Part shown: positions 14,722 through 23,568 of the stretch, piece after piece
Layout: the number at the start of each line of letters is the position of its first letter
Numbering within the stretch: the first letter of the stretch is position 1
Source of the DNA: JAVBNF01 sp031551725
Lineage (GTDB): Bacteria; Bacteroidota; Bacteroidia; Bacteroidales; P3
Length of the DNA: 48,366 nucleotides
Reading direction: 5' to 3'
Assembly: GCA_031551725.1 (NCBI GenBank)
Contig: JAVBNF010000038.1
Span: forward strand, 1 to 48,366
The notes under the pieces: model-generated
The model's input: only the letters and a program-made list of their open reading frames with translations
What the model was told of the DNA's origin: nothing
The model's database searches: none
Translations under genes and position numbers: made by a program

Positions 14722-16236
14722 ATGAAAAAAATTAAAAACGCACTGATTTCAGTATTTTACAAAGATGGCTTGGATGCTATCGTAAAACTTTTAGACGAAC
14801 AAGGTGTTCAGATTTATTCAACCGGCGGAAGCTACGATTTTATCCAACAACTCGGAATCAAAGCCCATACTGTCGAAAGTCTTACTTCGTTTCCTTCAAT
14901 TTTAGGCGGACGTGTGAAAACACTTCATCCACTTGTATTCGGTGGAATTCTCGGCCGTCGCGACCTGCCGCAAGATATGGAGCAAATGCAATCCTACGGA
15001 ATGCCCGAGTTTGATTTGGTAATTGTTGATTTGTATCCGTTTGAAGAAACATTGCGTAAAACCAATAACGAAGCCGAAATTATCGAAAAAATCGATATCG
15101 GTGGAATATCATTGATTCGAGCCGCTGCTAAAAATCTTAATGATGTACTGATTGTCCCTTCTGTGGATTATTACGAAGAACTAAAACAATTGCTGAAAGA
15201 GAAAAAAGGCTCTGACTTAGAAGATCGCAAACGTTTTGCTGCATATGCGTTCAACGTTTCTTCGCACTACGATACTGCTATTTTTAATTATTTTAACCGC
15301 GAACAAAAATTACCCATTTTTAAGCAAAGTTTCAATCATTCAGAATCCCTTCGCTATGGCGAAAATCCACATCAAAAGGCAAATTTCTTTGGTGATTTCA
15401 ATGATTATTTTGAACAGCTAAACGGGAAAGAAATTTCCTACAATAACTTGCTTGATATTGATGCTGCTGTTACGTTGATTAGCGATTTCTCTGATCCGAC
15501 CTTTGCGGTTATCAAACATACAAATGCATGTGGCGTCGCTACTCGCGATAACCTTTTGCAAGCGTGGAAAGATGCTTTAGCCGGCGATCCGGTTTCTGCA
15601 TTCGGTGGAATTATCATCACCAATCGAGCAATCGACGAAACTGTTGCCGAAGAAATTAACACCCTGTTTTGCGAAGTGTTAATCGCTCCCGATTTTTCAG
15701 AAAAAGCATTGGAAATATTGCGTTCCAAGAAAAATCGCATCATCTTGAAGCGAAAAGATTTTACGTTAAATAATCAAACACAACGGGGCGTTTTAAATGG
15801 TGTTTTGGTGCAAGATCGCGATACGCATATCGAACAAGCCGGCGAGTTGAAAACGGTTACTAAAAAAACTGCAACTGAAGCCGAAATCGAAGATTTATTG
15901 TTTGCCAATAAATTGGTGAAACATACAAAATCTAACGCCATTGTTCTTGTGAAAAATAAACAATTGCTCGCTTCAGGAACAGGTCAAACCTCACGCGTGG
16001 ACGCGCTGAGACAAGCGATTGAAAAAGCGCATGGCTTTGAGCAAAATCTGCAAGGTGCAGTAATGGCTTCTGATGCGTTCTTCCCATTCAACGATTGTGT
16101 AGAAATCGCTGCTAAAGCCGGAATAACAGCCGTTATTCAGCCCGGGGGATCAGTGAAAGATGCCGATTCTGTTGCTATGTGCGATCAACTTGGGATTTCC
16201 ATGGTAATGACAGGAATTCGCCATTTTAAACATTAA
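14722..16236 (+). CDS. purH: Bifunctional AICAR transformylase / IMP cyclohydrolase
   Basis: A 504-aa enzyme for the last two steps of de novo purine synthesis, in the cytoplasm. The N-terminal MGS-fold cyclohydrolase domain has ALISVFYKDGLDAIV, IYSTGGSYDFIQQLGI and GGRVKTLHPLVFGGIL (about residues 7-80), with IDIGGISLIRAAAKN (about 124-138). The C-terminal transformylase has SLRYGENPHQKA (about 210-221), KHTNACGVATRDN (about 265-277) and SDAFFPFNDCVE and IQPGGSVKDADSV near the end. The length is normal. The small hypothetical gene is upstream and mreB, with its own promoter, is downstream. Confidence 0.97.
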   Translation: MKKIKNALISVFYKDGLDAIVKLLDEQGVQIYSTGGSYDFIQQLGIKAHTVESLTSFPSILGGRVKTLHPLVFGGILGRRDLPQDMEQMQSYGMPEFDLVIVDLYPFEETLRKTNNEAEIIEKIDIGGISLIRAAAKNLNDVLIVPSVDYYEELKQLLKEKKGSDLEDRKRFAAYAFNVSSHYDTAIFNYFNREQKLPIFKQSFNHSESLRYGENPHQKANFFGDFNDYFEQLNGKEISYNNLLDIDAAVTLISDFSDPTFAVIKHTNACGVATRDNLLQAWKDALAGDPVSAFGGIIITNRAIDETVAEEINTLFCEVLIAPDFSEKALEILRSKKNRIILKRKDFTLNNQTQRGVLNGVLVQDRDTHIEQAGELKTVTKKTATEAEIEDLLFANKLVKHTKSNAIVLVKNKQLLASGTGQTSRVDALRQAIEKAHGFEQNLQGAVMASDAFFPFNDCVEIAAKAGITAVIQPGGSVKDADSVAMCDQLGISMVMTGIRHFKH

Positions 16237-16304
16237 TCTGGGGAAATAACAAACTGATGTTCAAAACTTCACAAGATTACGAAAAAAAAGTGATTTTTTT
16301 TTTG

Positions 16305-16312
16305 TAACTTTG
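16305..16312 (+). promoter_or_regulatory. -7 box of the mre operon
   Basis: TAACTTTG matches TAnnTTTG, about 40 bp before the mreB ATG at 16353. A poly-T tract precedes it and no clear -33 TTG is found. Confidence 0.55.
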
Positions 16313-16352
16313 ACAAATTATAATTTAGGAATTTTTAACAAAAGATAAATTC

Positions 16353-17375
16353 ATGGGCTTGTTCTCATTTATGACCCGGGAGATTGCAATCGACTTGGGA
16401 ACCGCAAATACTGTAATCATCCATAATGATAAAGTCGTTGTTGATGAACCTTCGATCATTGCTGTCGACCGTACAACCGGAAAGGTAATGGCTGTTGGCA
16501 AACGTGCCATGCAAATGCACGGAAAGGTGCACGACGGTATTAAAACTATCCGCCCCTTGAAAGACGGTGTAATTGCAGACTTTCAAGCTACGGAAAGTTT
16601 GATGCGCGAGTTGATAAAAATGGTTTCTACTAAGAAAACATTATTTCCGCCCGCATTGAAAATGGTAATCTGTATTCCTTCCGGAATCACGGAAGTGGAA
16701 GAACGTGCTGTACGCGATTCTGCCGAACAAGCTGGCGCACGTGATGTACGCTTGATTCATGAGCCAATGGCCGCTGCGATCGGAATAGGTATCAACGTGC
16801 TTGAGCCTACTGGAAACATGGTTGTTGATATAGGTGGTGGTACCAGCGAAATCGCTGTTATCGCTTTGGGTGGTATTGTTAGCAATAAATCTATCCGTAT
16901 CGCCGGCGATGATTTCAACCAAGATATTGAAGATTACATGCGTAAACAGCATAACATTAATATTGGTGAGCGTACAGCCGAAAAAATTAAAATCGAAGTA
17001 GGTGCCGCTTTGCCCGATCTGCCTAATCCGCCGGAAGATTTTCCTGTACAAGGCCGTGATATGCTTACTGGTATTCCTAAAGAGATTGTTGTTAATTATT
17101 CGGAAATTGCCTACGCACTCGATAAATCTATCACGAAAATTGAAGCAGCTGTTTTGAATGCACTCGAAATGACGCCTCCCGAATTATCTGCTGATATCTT
17201 CCGTACCGGAATCTATTTGGCCGGTGGCGGTTCAATGTTGCGTGGCTTGGATAAACGTTTATCGCAAAAAACAAAACTTCCCGTTCGTCTTGCAGAAGAC
17301 CCGCTGCGCGCTGTGGCAAGAGGAACTGGTATTGCATTGAAGAATTTCGAGAAATTTACATTTCTTATTAAATAA
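16353..17375 (+). CDS. mreB: Rod shape-determining protein MreB
   Basis: A 340-aa actin-like ATPase that forms filaments at the inner membrane and directs cell-wall synthesis. The phosphate-1 motif IDLGTANTVI (about 10-19), the block IRPLKDGVIADFQATE (about 65-80), phosphate-2 VVDIGGGTSEIAVI (about 155-168), ERTAEKIKIEVG and the adenosine motif GIYLAGGGSMLRGLDKRL (about 286-303) are all present. It is the first of mreBCD. The start at the ATG at 16353 gives an N-terminus MGLFSFMTREIAIDLG, as in Bacteroidales relatives. There are 17 bp to mreC. Confidence 0.97.
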   Translation: MGLFSFMTREIAIDLGTANTVIIHNDKVVVDEPSIIAVDRTTGKVMAVGKRAMQMHGKVHDGIKTIRPLKDGVIADFQATESLMRELIKMVSTKKTLFPPALKMVICIPSGITEVEERAVRDSAEQAGARDVRLIHEPMAAAIGIGINVLEPTGNMVVDIGGGTSEIAVIALGGIVSNKSIRIAGDDFNQDIEDYMRKQHNINIGERTAEKIKIEVGAALPDLPNPPEDFPVQGRDMLTGIPKEIVVNYSEIAYALDKSITKIEAAVLNALEMTPPELSADIFRTGIYLAGGGSMLRGLDKRLSQKTKLPVRLAEDPLRAVARGTGIALKNFEKFTFLIK

Positions 17376-17392
17376 ATTCTTCGTAAGCAGGC

Positions 17393-18226
17393 ATGAATAC
17401 GCTATTCCGTTTTATCGCTCGCGCTTATTATGTGTTGCTTTTTATAGCACTCGAAGCGATTGCTTTTGTGCTTATCTCAAAAAATAACGACTACCAAAGT
17501 ACTCGTATTAGCCGTGTAGCTACGGAAATGTCTGGTGCTATGAATGCTCGTTACAATGCACTAACCGATTATTTCCATTTGGCTGAAAATAATGATGCAT
17601 TAGCTGCCGAAAATGCAATGCTCCGACAGAAATTAAAAGAATCATTCATGCCTTTCGATAGCACGAAACATGCCGTGAATGATACATTCTACTTGCAAAG
17701 GTATCAATATGTTGATGCTAAAATTATCAGCAATACAACTTCAGCACGCAACAATTATTTAATGATTAATAAAGGTGCCGATCTTGGAATTAAGCCTGGA
17801 ATGGCAGTGATTGCTCCGAATGGGGTTGTTGGAATTGTAAAAGTGGTTTCTCCGCATTTTTCGTCCGTTATTTCTGTACTCAATTCGGAAAGTCGTGTGA
17901 GTGCAAAAATAAAACGGGGCGGATTTGCAGGATCTTTGGTTTGGAATGGAGTTAATTATAGATATGGTACACTCATAGATGTACCGTCGCATTTCGACGT
18001 GAAAGAAGGTGATACCGTCGTTACCAGTGGGTATTCGCTTAACTTTCCGGAAGGAATTATGATTGGAATTGTTCGTAAGATTAATACAACCGAAGGTGAT
18101 AATTTTCACGCGTTAAAGATACAATTGAGCACCGACTTTAAAAAAGTCGATAATGTTTATGTTGTGAAAAATTTGTTTAGGGAAGAACAGGATAAATTAC
18201 AAACTTTGCAGGCGATCGATGAATAA
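17393..18226 (+). CDS. mreC: Rod shape-determining protein MreC
   Basis: A 277-aa bitopic protein with one N-terminal membrane helix (about residues 10-27), a coiled-coil stretch (about 50-85, NDALAAENAMLRQKLKE) and a periplasmic beta-domain with ARNNYLMINKGADLGIKPGM (about 116-135), VGIVKVVSPHFSSVISV and GDTVVTSGYS. It links MreB to the periplasmic wall-synthesis enzymes. It overlaps mreD by 8 nt, indicating coupled translation. Confidence 0.94.
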   Translation: MNTLFRFIARAYYVLLFIALEAIAFVLISKNNDYQSTRISRVATEMSGAMNARYNALTDYFHLAENNDALAAENAMLRQKLKESFMPFDSTKHAVNDTFYLQRYQYVDAKIISNTTSARNNYLMINKGADLGIKPGMAVIAPNGVVGIVKVVSPHFSSVISVLNSESRVSAKIKRGGFAGSLVWNGVNYRYGTLIDVPSHFDVKEGDTVVTSGYSLNFPEGIMIGIVRKINTTEGDNFHALKIQLSTDFKKVDNVYVVKNLFREEQDKLQTLQAIDE

Positions 18227-18737
18227 CATACTGCTTAAACATATATTCCGATTTGTGTTTTTAGTGCTTCTGCAAGTGCTGATTATTAATCATGTACAAA
18301 TTGCAGGAGTTGTAAATCCCTATTTGTACATCATGTTTATTTTGTTCCTGCCTTATGAAACTCCTCGTTGGTTATTGTTATTGTTGGCTTTTGCTTTGGG
18401 GTTTTGTGTCGATATCTTTTCGGAAACTTTGGGACTCCATACGGCAGCCACTGTTTTTATGACCTTTTTTCGCCCGTTTCTGCTAAATATGATTGGGTCC
18501 GGACACGAATCCGATCATCAAGGAGAGCCATCATTGCAAAAAATGGGATTTGACTGGTTTTTGGTGTATGTGTCCACAATGACGCTTATTCACCATACTG
18601 CATTTTACTTCCTCGAAGTATTTCGTTTCAACGAATTTAAAACTACCGTGTTACATATTCTGTATAGTTCCATATTGACGATAGCACTTATTTTGCTTAC
18701 ACAATATGTGTTCTTTTTCAGAAAAAAAGAAAAATAA
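18219..18737 (+). CDS. mreD: Rod shape-determining protein MreD
   Basis: A 172-aa protein with about five membrane helices, typical of MreD. An early helix begins FRFVFLVLLQVLIINHVQI and the segment LLLLAFALGFCVDIFSETLG (about 52-71) is the family's GFxxDxFSxxxG block. It is translationally coupled to mreC by the 8-nt overlap. In many Bacteroidales the next genes are mrdA (PBP2) and rodA; here ahcY follows after 15 bp. Confidence 0.92.
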   Translation: MNNILLKHIFRFVFLVLLQVLIINHVQIAGVVNPYLYIMFILFLPYETPRWLLLLLAFALGFCVDIFSETLGLHTAATVFMTFFRPFLLNMIGSGHESDHQGEPSLQKMGFDWFLVYVSTMTLIHHTAFYFLEVFRFNEFKTTVLHILYSSILTIALILLTQYVFFFRKKEK

Positions 18738-18752
18738 AAATAACAATATATT

Positions 18753-20168
18753 ATGACAGATTACTCATTACCTTACAAAATTGCAGACATTAGTTTAGCT
18801 GATTTTGGCCGCAAAGAAATTGCAATCGCGGAAAAAGAAATGCCCGGTTTGATGGCACTTCGCGAAAAATATGGAAAAGAAAAACCGCTTAAAGGCGTAC
18901 GTGTTTCTGGCTCTTTGCATATGACCATTCAAACAGCAGTGCTCATTGAAACATTGGCTGAATTGGGCGCTGATGTGCGTTGGGCAAGTTGCAATATTTA
19001 TTCAACACAAGACCATGCCGCAGCTGCGATTGCTGCAAGAGGTATTCCGGTGTTTGCTTGGAAAGGCGAAACCCTCGAAGAATATTGGTGGTGTACCAAT
19101 CAAATGTTGGCATTCCCTGACGGAAAAGGTCCGCAACTCATTGTTGACGATGGGGGAGATGCTACATTGCTTATCCACAAAGGATATCAAGCTGAAAAAG
19201 ATGCAAAAGTTTTGGATGTTAAAGCCGAAAGCCGCGAAGAAGCAATTATTTTACAAACATTAAAAGACATTCTTAAAGAAGATAATCAACGTTGGCATCG
19301 TACGGTGGCCGACTGGAAAGGCGTTTCCGAAGAAACAACTACCGGCGTACACCGTTTGTATCAAATGATGGAACGTGGCGAATTGCTCATACCTGCGATC
19401 AATGTAAATGACTCTGTTACCAAATCGAAATTTGATAACCTATATGGCTGTCGCGAATCGTTGGCAGACGGACTTAAGCGCGCTACAGACGTAATGATTG
19501 CCGGAAAAGTAGTAGTAGTACTCGGATACGGCGACGTAGGTAAGGGTTGTGCACGTTCCATGCGTGGATACGGTGCTCGTGTAATTGTTACCGAAATTGA
19601 CCCAATTTGTGCATTGCAAGCCGCTATGGAAGGCTTCGAAGTTACAACTATGGAGGATGCTGTAAAAGAAGGAAATATTTTTGTTACAACTACCGGAAAC
19701 AAAGATGTAATTACCATCGATCACATGGCTGCAATGCAAGATCAAGCCATCGTTTGTAATATCGGACATTTCGACAACGAAATTCAAGTTGAAAAATTGG
19801 AAAATTATCCAGGTATTAATAAATTAAATATCAAACCACAAGTTGATCAATTTTTCTTTCCAGACGGACGTTCGATTTTCCTTTTGGCAGACGGCCGGTT
19901 GGTAAATTTAGGTTGTGCTACGGGACATCCTTCATTTGTGATGAGCAACTCATTCACCAATCAAACATTGGCACAAATCGATTTATGGAAAAATAAGGAT
20001 ATTTATAAACCGATTGTTTACCGCCTTTCGAAAGAATTAGATGAAGAAGTTGCACGTTTGCATTTGGACAGAATTGGTGTAAAACTCACCAAACTCACCA
20101 AGGAACAGGCAGATTACATCGGAGTGAAACAAACTGGCCCATTTAAACCGGAACATTATCGCTATTAG
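18753..20168 (+). CDS. ahcY: S-adenosyl-L-homocysteine hydrolase
   Basis: A 471-aa NAD-dependent enzyme that splits S-adenosylhomocysteine into adenosine and homocysteine and so relieves product inhibition of methyltransferases. Family signatures: LHMTIQTAVLIETLAELGAD (about 56-75), the substrate motif CNIYSTQDHAAAAIA (about 81-95), NVNDSVTKSKFDNLYGCRES (about 217-236), the Rossmann motif VVLGYGDVGKGCARSMRGYG (about 254-273), CNIGHFDNEI and the C-terminal KPEHYRY. It lies 15 bp after mreD and is probably in that operon, with a strong terminator after it. No SAH riboswitch is possible in the 15-bp gap and none is seen. Confidence 0.97.
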   Translation: MTDYSLPYKIADISLADFGRKEIAIAEKEMPGLMALREKYGKEKPLKGVRVSGSLHMTIQTAVLIETLAELGADVRWASCNIYSTQDHAAAAIAARGIPVFAWKGETLEEYWWCTNQMLAFPDGKGPQLIVDDGGDATLLIHKGYQAEKDAKVLDVKAESREEAIILQTLKDILKEDNQRWHRTVADWKGVSEETTTGVHRLYQMMERGELLIPAINVNDSVTKSKFDNLYGCRESLADGLKRATDVMIAGKVVVVLGYGDVGKGCARSMRGYGARVIVTEIDPICALQAAMEGFEVTTMEDAVKEGNIFVTTTGNKDVITIDHMAAMQDQAIVCNIGHFDNEIQVEKLENYPGINKLNIKPQVDQFFFPDGRSIFLLADGRLVNLGCATGHPSFVMSNSFTNQTLAQIDLWKNKDIYKPIVYRLSKELDEEVARLHLDRIGVKLTKLTKEQADYIGVKQTGPFKPEHYRY

Positions 20169-20198
20169 TCAGATAATAAATAAATTAAATAAAATTGG

Positions 20199-20230
20199 AA
20201 ACGCCTGTGAATTTTTACAGGCGTTTTTTT
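20199..20230 (+). terminator. Intrinsic terminator after ahcY
   Basis: AAACGCCTGT (20199-20208) pairs with ACAGGCGTTT (20217-20226) around an 8-nt loop, followed by a T-run. Confidence 0.92.
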
Positions 20231-20327
20231 ATTTGGATGAAAAAAAAAGCGTGAAATTGAAAAAAAATAATTTTGAAATAAAAAAAGTAAATTTTGGCAC
20301 AAAATTTGTAAAAAAACGTTTAAAACA

Positions 20328-20358
20328 TTGTAAAAACCAAAAATAATTCGTAATTTTG
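20328..20358 (+). promoter_or_regulatory. Promoter of the T9SS core operon
   Basis: TTG (20328-20330), a 20-bp spacer and TAATTTTG (20351-20358). Short A-tracts lie just upstream at 20310-20316 and 20322-20325, about 10 bp apart. The predicted leader is about 55 nt. Confidence 0.75.
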
Positions 20359-20419
20359 TCCGTTGAATTATAGTTTTTTCAATGAGGCTCGTTGTTAAAA
20401 CACTGAAAATGAATTTTTA

Positions 20420-21373
20420 ATGCAAAAGAAGAAAATCTGTTTTTTTGTGCTATCTGTGATTTTGCTGATTATGAGCGAAATACATGCACAACAGGGAATT
20501 CAGATTTCGCAATATATGTTTAACACAATGGCATATAACCCTGCTTACGCGGGATTTAACGGCGCAATTTGCGGTACACTTCTGCATCGTCAGCAATGGT
20601 TTGGCTTCAAGGAAGGCGACGAGAATGTAGCGCCCCAAACTACGCTTCTGAATGTAGACGCACCGGTTCGTTTTTTGCATGGAGGCATAGGCGTTGGTTT
20701 TGAAATGGACCAACAAGCCTATTTTAAAGATCAAACTGTAAAATTAGCATACGCTTACCATTTGACCACTTCACAAGGAACGTTGGCTTTTGGTACGCAA
20801 ATTGGATTCAACGATAAAACGATAGATTTTGCTAAATTTAAAGCAATTAATTCTTCAGACCCTGTACTTGCAACCCAATCTGAAACATCAAAAATGATGA
20901 TGAATGTGGCTCTTGGGGCATACTACTACGTGGAAGATGAGTATGAAATCGGTTTATCCGTTAATCCGATAAATGCTGCTTCTGCAACAGATTTGTTCTA
21001 TAAAAATAAGCAAACATTTAATTTATCGGGAGCATACAATATCTCGTTGAATAATTTTAAACCGGGTTGGGAATTAATCCCTTCCACATTGATAAAAACA
21101 GATTTTACATCCTTTCAAATGGATCTTACTGGCTTGCTCTCAATCGATAAAAAATATTGGGGAGGTGTGTCATACCGTTTGGGAGATGCTGTTGTATTGT
21201 TAGGAGGGCTCACTTTTGAACAGTTTAAAATTGGTGTAGCCTACGATATTTCTGCTGGTCCATTCTTCAAAACAACAACTATTGGTGGAGGTTTTGAAGT
21301 ATTTGTGAAATATTGCTTCAATTTAGTCATGGATAAAAAGCCGAGAAGCTATAAAAATTCGCGGTTTTTATAA
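20420..21373 (+). CDS. porP: PorP/SprF-family T9SS outer-membrane protein
   Basis: A 317-aa protein with a signal peptide (cleavage near residue 23, IHA-QQG) and the PorP/SprF pattern: QISQYMFNTMAYNPAYAGFN near the mature N-terminus, then a 12-14-strand beta-barrel-like repeat of GxGxG and aromatic residues, ending in FEVFVKYCFNLVMDKKPRSYKNSRFL. Known PorP is an outer-membrane partner of the type IX secretion machine, and SprF members help export specific cargo. It is the first gene of the operon with gldKLMN, the order seen in Porphyromonas. No OmpA-type peptidoglycan domain (as in PorE) is present. Confidence 0.9.
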   Translation: MQKKKICFFVLSVILLIMSEIHAQQGIQISQYMFNTMAYNPAYAGFNGAICGTLLHRQQWFGFKEGDENVAPQTTLLNVDAPVRFLHGGIGVGFEMDQQAYFKDQTVKLAYAYHLTTSQGTLAFGTQIGFNDKTIDFAKFKAINSSDPVLATQSETSKMMMNVALGAYYYVEDEYEIGLSVNPINAASATDLFYKNKQTFNLSGAYNISLNNFKPGWELIPSTLIKTDFTSFQMDLTGLLSIDKKYWGGVSYRLGDAVVLLGGLTFEQFKIGVAYDISAGPFFKTTTIGGGFEVFVKYCFNLVMDKKPRSYKNSRFL

Positions 21374-21402
21374 AAAATAAAAAAGAAACAAAGCATTCAG
21401 AT

Positions 21403-22776
21403 ATGAAAAACAAAATGAAGTTCATCAAACAGAATTTCGGCGCGTTACTCGCTGTTTCATTACTTTTTGTAGGTTGTCAAAACTCCGGAAATGGAGAATT
21501 GATCGGAGTAATGGACCGCAACTCACCAATGCTTAATATCCCTTTCGGAACGGTATATGTTCCGGGTGGAGATTTTGTACGTGGTGGCGGTGGTGAAGAT
21601 GTCGCTTATTCCCAAACGTATAATCCTAAAACGATTAGTATCAGTTCGTTCTATATGGATGAAACCGAAATAACAAACAACGAATACCGTCAGTTTGTAA
21701 CATGGGTAACCGACTCCATTAAACGTCGTGTGTTGGGTGAAGTAGATCCTACTTTTTTGATCGAATCTCCAGACGGCGAAGGAGAACCGTCGATCAATTG
21801 GAAAACCAAAATCAAAAATACTCCCGAAATTGCAGAAGCAATGGAAGCGCTCTATACACCAAAAGACGAACGTTTTTATGGACGTAAGGAAATAGATACG
21901 CGTAAATTGAATTTTGAATATTACTGGTTTGATTTCCAGTCTGCTGCTGTTAAATCATTTGAAAAACAAGAACCGTCAAATGATGGCGTGTATCGCGCTT
22001 CTTTTATAAACCGTCCGCAAAGTTTGAAAAGCCGTGCAGGATACATTAAAAAAGAAGTGGTAAACGTTTATCCGGATACATTGTGCTGGATTTTCGACTT
22101 CGCATACTCTTACAATGAGCCGATGACTCGTTCCTATTATAATAGTCCGATGTATGATAATTATCCTGTAGTTGGAGTGAATTGGAGACAAGCAAAAGCG
22201 TTCTGCGTTTGGCGTGCTAATTCATATAACAATGCCCTATCGGCAAAAGGTTTGGGACGTATTGAAGATTTCCGCCTACCTACTGAAGCCGAATGGGAAT
22301 ATGCTGCTCGTGGTGGTATGGATATGAATCCTTATCCATGGGGTGGTCCATATGCTATGAATATGAATGGATGCTTGATTGGAAACTTTAAACCGCAAAG
22401 AGGTAAATATGCTATGGATGGCGGAGTTTATCCTGTCGTTGTTGCTCACTACGCTCCAAACGATTTCGGTTTATACGATATGATGGGTAATGTGGCCGAA
22501 TGGTGTCTGGATGCTTACGATGAATCATATGACGGCTTTCTTGATTTAAACCCAAGCTATGAATACAATGCTAAAGATGACGATCCTTCAGGAATGAAAC
22601 GAAAAGTAATTAAAGGAGGCTCATTTAAAGATTTTGCTGAATTTACAAAAGTGTATGCAAGATGGTATGAATACCAAGATACATGTAAATCATATATCGG
22701 TTTCCGTTGTGTAATGGCCTATCTTGGAAGAGATCGCGGAGACAACCCGAAAACCGCTTCAAACGTTTACAGATAA
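21403..22776 (+). CDS. gldK: T9SS ring lipoprotein GldK/PorK
   Basis: A 457-aa lipoprotein (lipobox LFVGC, C25). The body has the formylglycine-generating-enzyme (SUMF1) fold: MDETEITNNEYRQFV (about 85-99), YPVVGVNWRQAKAFCVWR (about 250-267), RLPTEAEWEYAARGG (about 290-304), GNVAEWCLDAYD and KVIKGGSFKD. In the T9SS it forms, with GldN, the ring at the periplasmic side of the outer membrane. The two active-site cysteines of true formylglycine-generating enzymes are not present in the usual context, so no sulfatase-activating role is proposed. It lies 29 bp after porP. Confidence 0.95.
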   Translation: MKNKMKFIKQNFGALLAVSLLFVGCQNSGNGELIGVMDRNSPMLNIPFGTVYVPGGDFVRGGGGEDVAYSQTYNPKTISISSFYMDETEITNNEYRQFVTWVTDSIKRRVLGEVDPTFLIESPDGEGEPSINWKTKIKNTPEIAEAMEALYTPKDERFYGRKEIDTRKLNFEYYWFDFQSAAVKSFEKQEPSNDGVYRASFINRPQSLKSRAGYIKKEVVNVYPDTLCWIFDFAYSYNEPMTRSYYNSPMYDNYPVVGVNWRQAKAFCVWRANSYNNALSAKGLGRIEDFRLPTEAEWEYAARGGMDMNPYPWGGPYAMNMNGCLIGNFKPQRGKYAMDGGVYPVVVAHYAPNDFGLYDMMGNVAEWCLDAYDESYDGFLDLNPSYEYNAKDDDPSGMKRKVIKGGSFKDFAEFTKVYARWYEYQDTCKSYIGFRCVMAYLGRDRGDNPKTASNVYR

Positions 22777-22826
22777 AAAGTAGTTTTAGAAAATTCGAAT
22801 TATCAAAAATAAAATATCACAAATAA

Positions 22827-23531
22827 ATGGGAATCAACGAAATTGTAAGAAGTAAAGGCTATAAAAATTTTATGGCTAAATTGTATGGCTTTGGTGCTGC
22901 AATTGTAATTATCGGTGCACTGTTTAAAATTCTTCACTTACCCGGTGCAAGCCTTATGTTAACCCTGGGTATGGGAACCGAAGCCGTAATTTTCATATTT
23001 TCAGCATTCGAACCGCTTCATGCAGAATATGATTGGAGTTTAGTATATCCGGAACTTGCCGGTTTAGATGGACATGGCGGACATGGACATGCGCCTTCGC
23101 AAGCCTTGTTGACTCCTCAAAAATCACCGTTATCCGAAAAATTGGATGAAATGCTTGAGGCGGCAAATATAGACAATGCCTTGCTCGAAAGTTTAAGTAC
23201 CGGATTGCGCAGCTTGGACGCAACGACAAAAAACCTAAATGCAGTTAGCGAAGTTGCAAGTGTAAATGCTGTTTATGCTGAACAACTTAGTAAATTAACT
23301 GAAAATTTGAACGCCCTGAATAATACCTACGAGCAACAATTGAAAGTATCTTTGGCTCAAATCGAAGCCTCCGCACAAGCACAAGCCGAAATGACGAAAG
23401 TGCTTGAAAATATCAGCGGTTCAATCAGCAGCTCGGAAAAATACAAATCCGAAATTGCAAGCCTGTCTGAAAATGTAACTGCTTTGAATAAAATTTATAG
23501 TAATATGCTTTCCGCGATGGGAAAAGCATAG
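22827..23531 (+). CDS. gldL: T9SS motor protein GldL/PorL
   Basis: A 234-aa inner-membrane protein with two helices (about 18-36 and 42-60) and a long cytoplasmic helical domain. The second helix holds E52 in GTEAVIFIFSAFEP, the conserved glutamate that channels protons in GldL. The first helix holds LFKI just at its end. In the known complex five GldL surround two GldM and use the proton motive force to drive secretion and gliding. It has an unusual His-rich insert HGGHGHAP (about 77-84) just after the membrane domain. Confidence 0.95.
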   Translation: MGINEIVRSKGYKNFMAKLYGFGAAIVIIGALFKILHLPGASLMLTLGMGTEAVIFIFSAFEPLHAEYDWSLVYPELAGLDGHGGHGHAPSQALLTPQKSPLSEKLDEMLEAANIDNALLESLSTGLRSLDATTKNLNAVSEVASVNAVYAEQLSKLTENLNALNNTYEQQLKVSLAQIEASAQAQAEMTKVLENISGSISSSEKYKSEIASLSENVTALNKIYSNMLSAMGKA

Positions 23532-23568
23532 TATAAGGTACATTATCTAATAATAAAAGGAACAGAAT

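Noticed and set aside
18738..18752. SAH riboswitch before ahcY
   Set aside because: The gap to mreD is only 15 bp, too short for any riboswitch.
21403..22776. Formylglycine-generating enzyme (sulfatase activation)
   Set aside because: The fold is present, but the gene sits in the gldKLMN operon and lacks the usual paired active-site cysteines; GldK is the right call.
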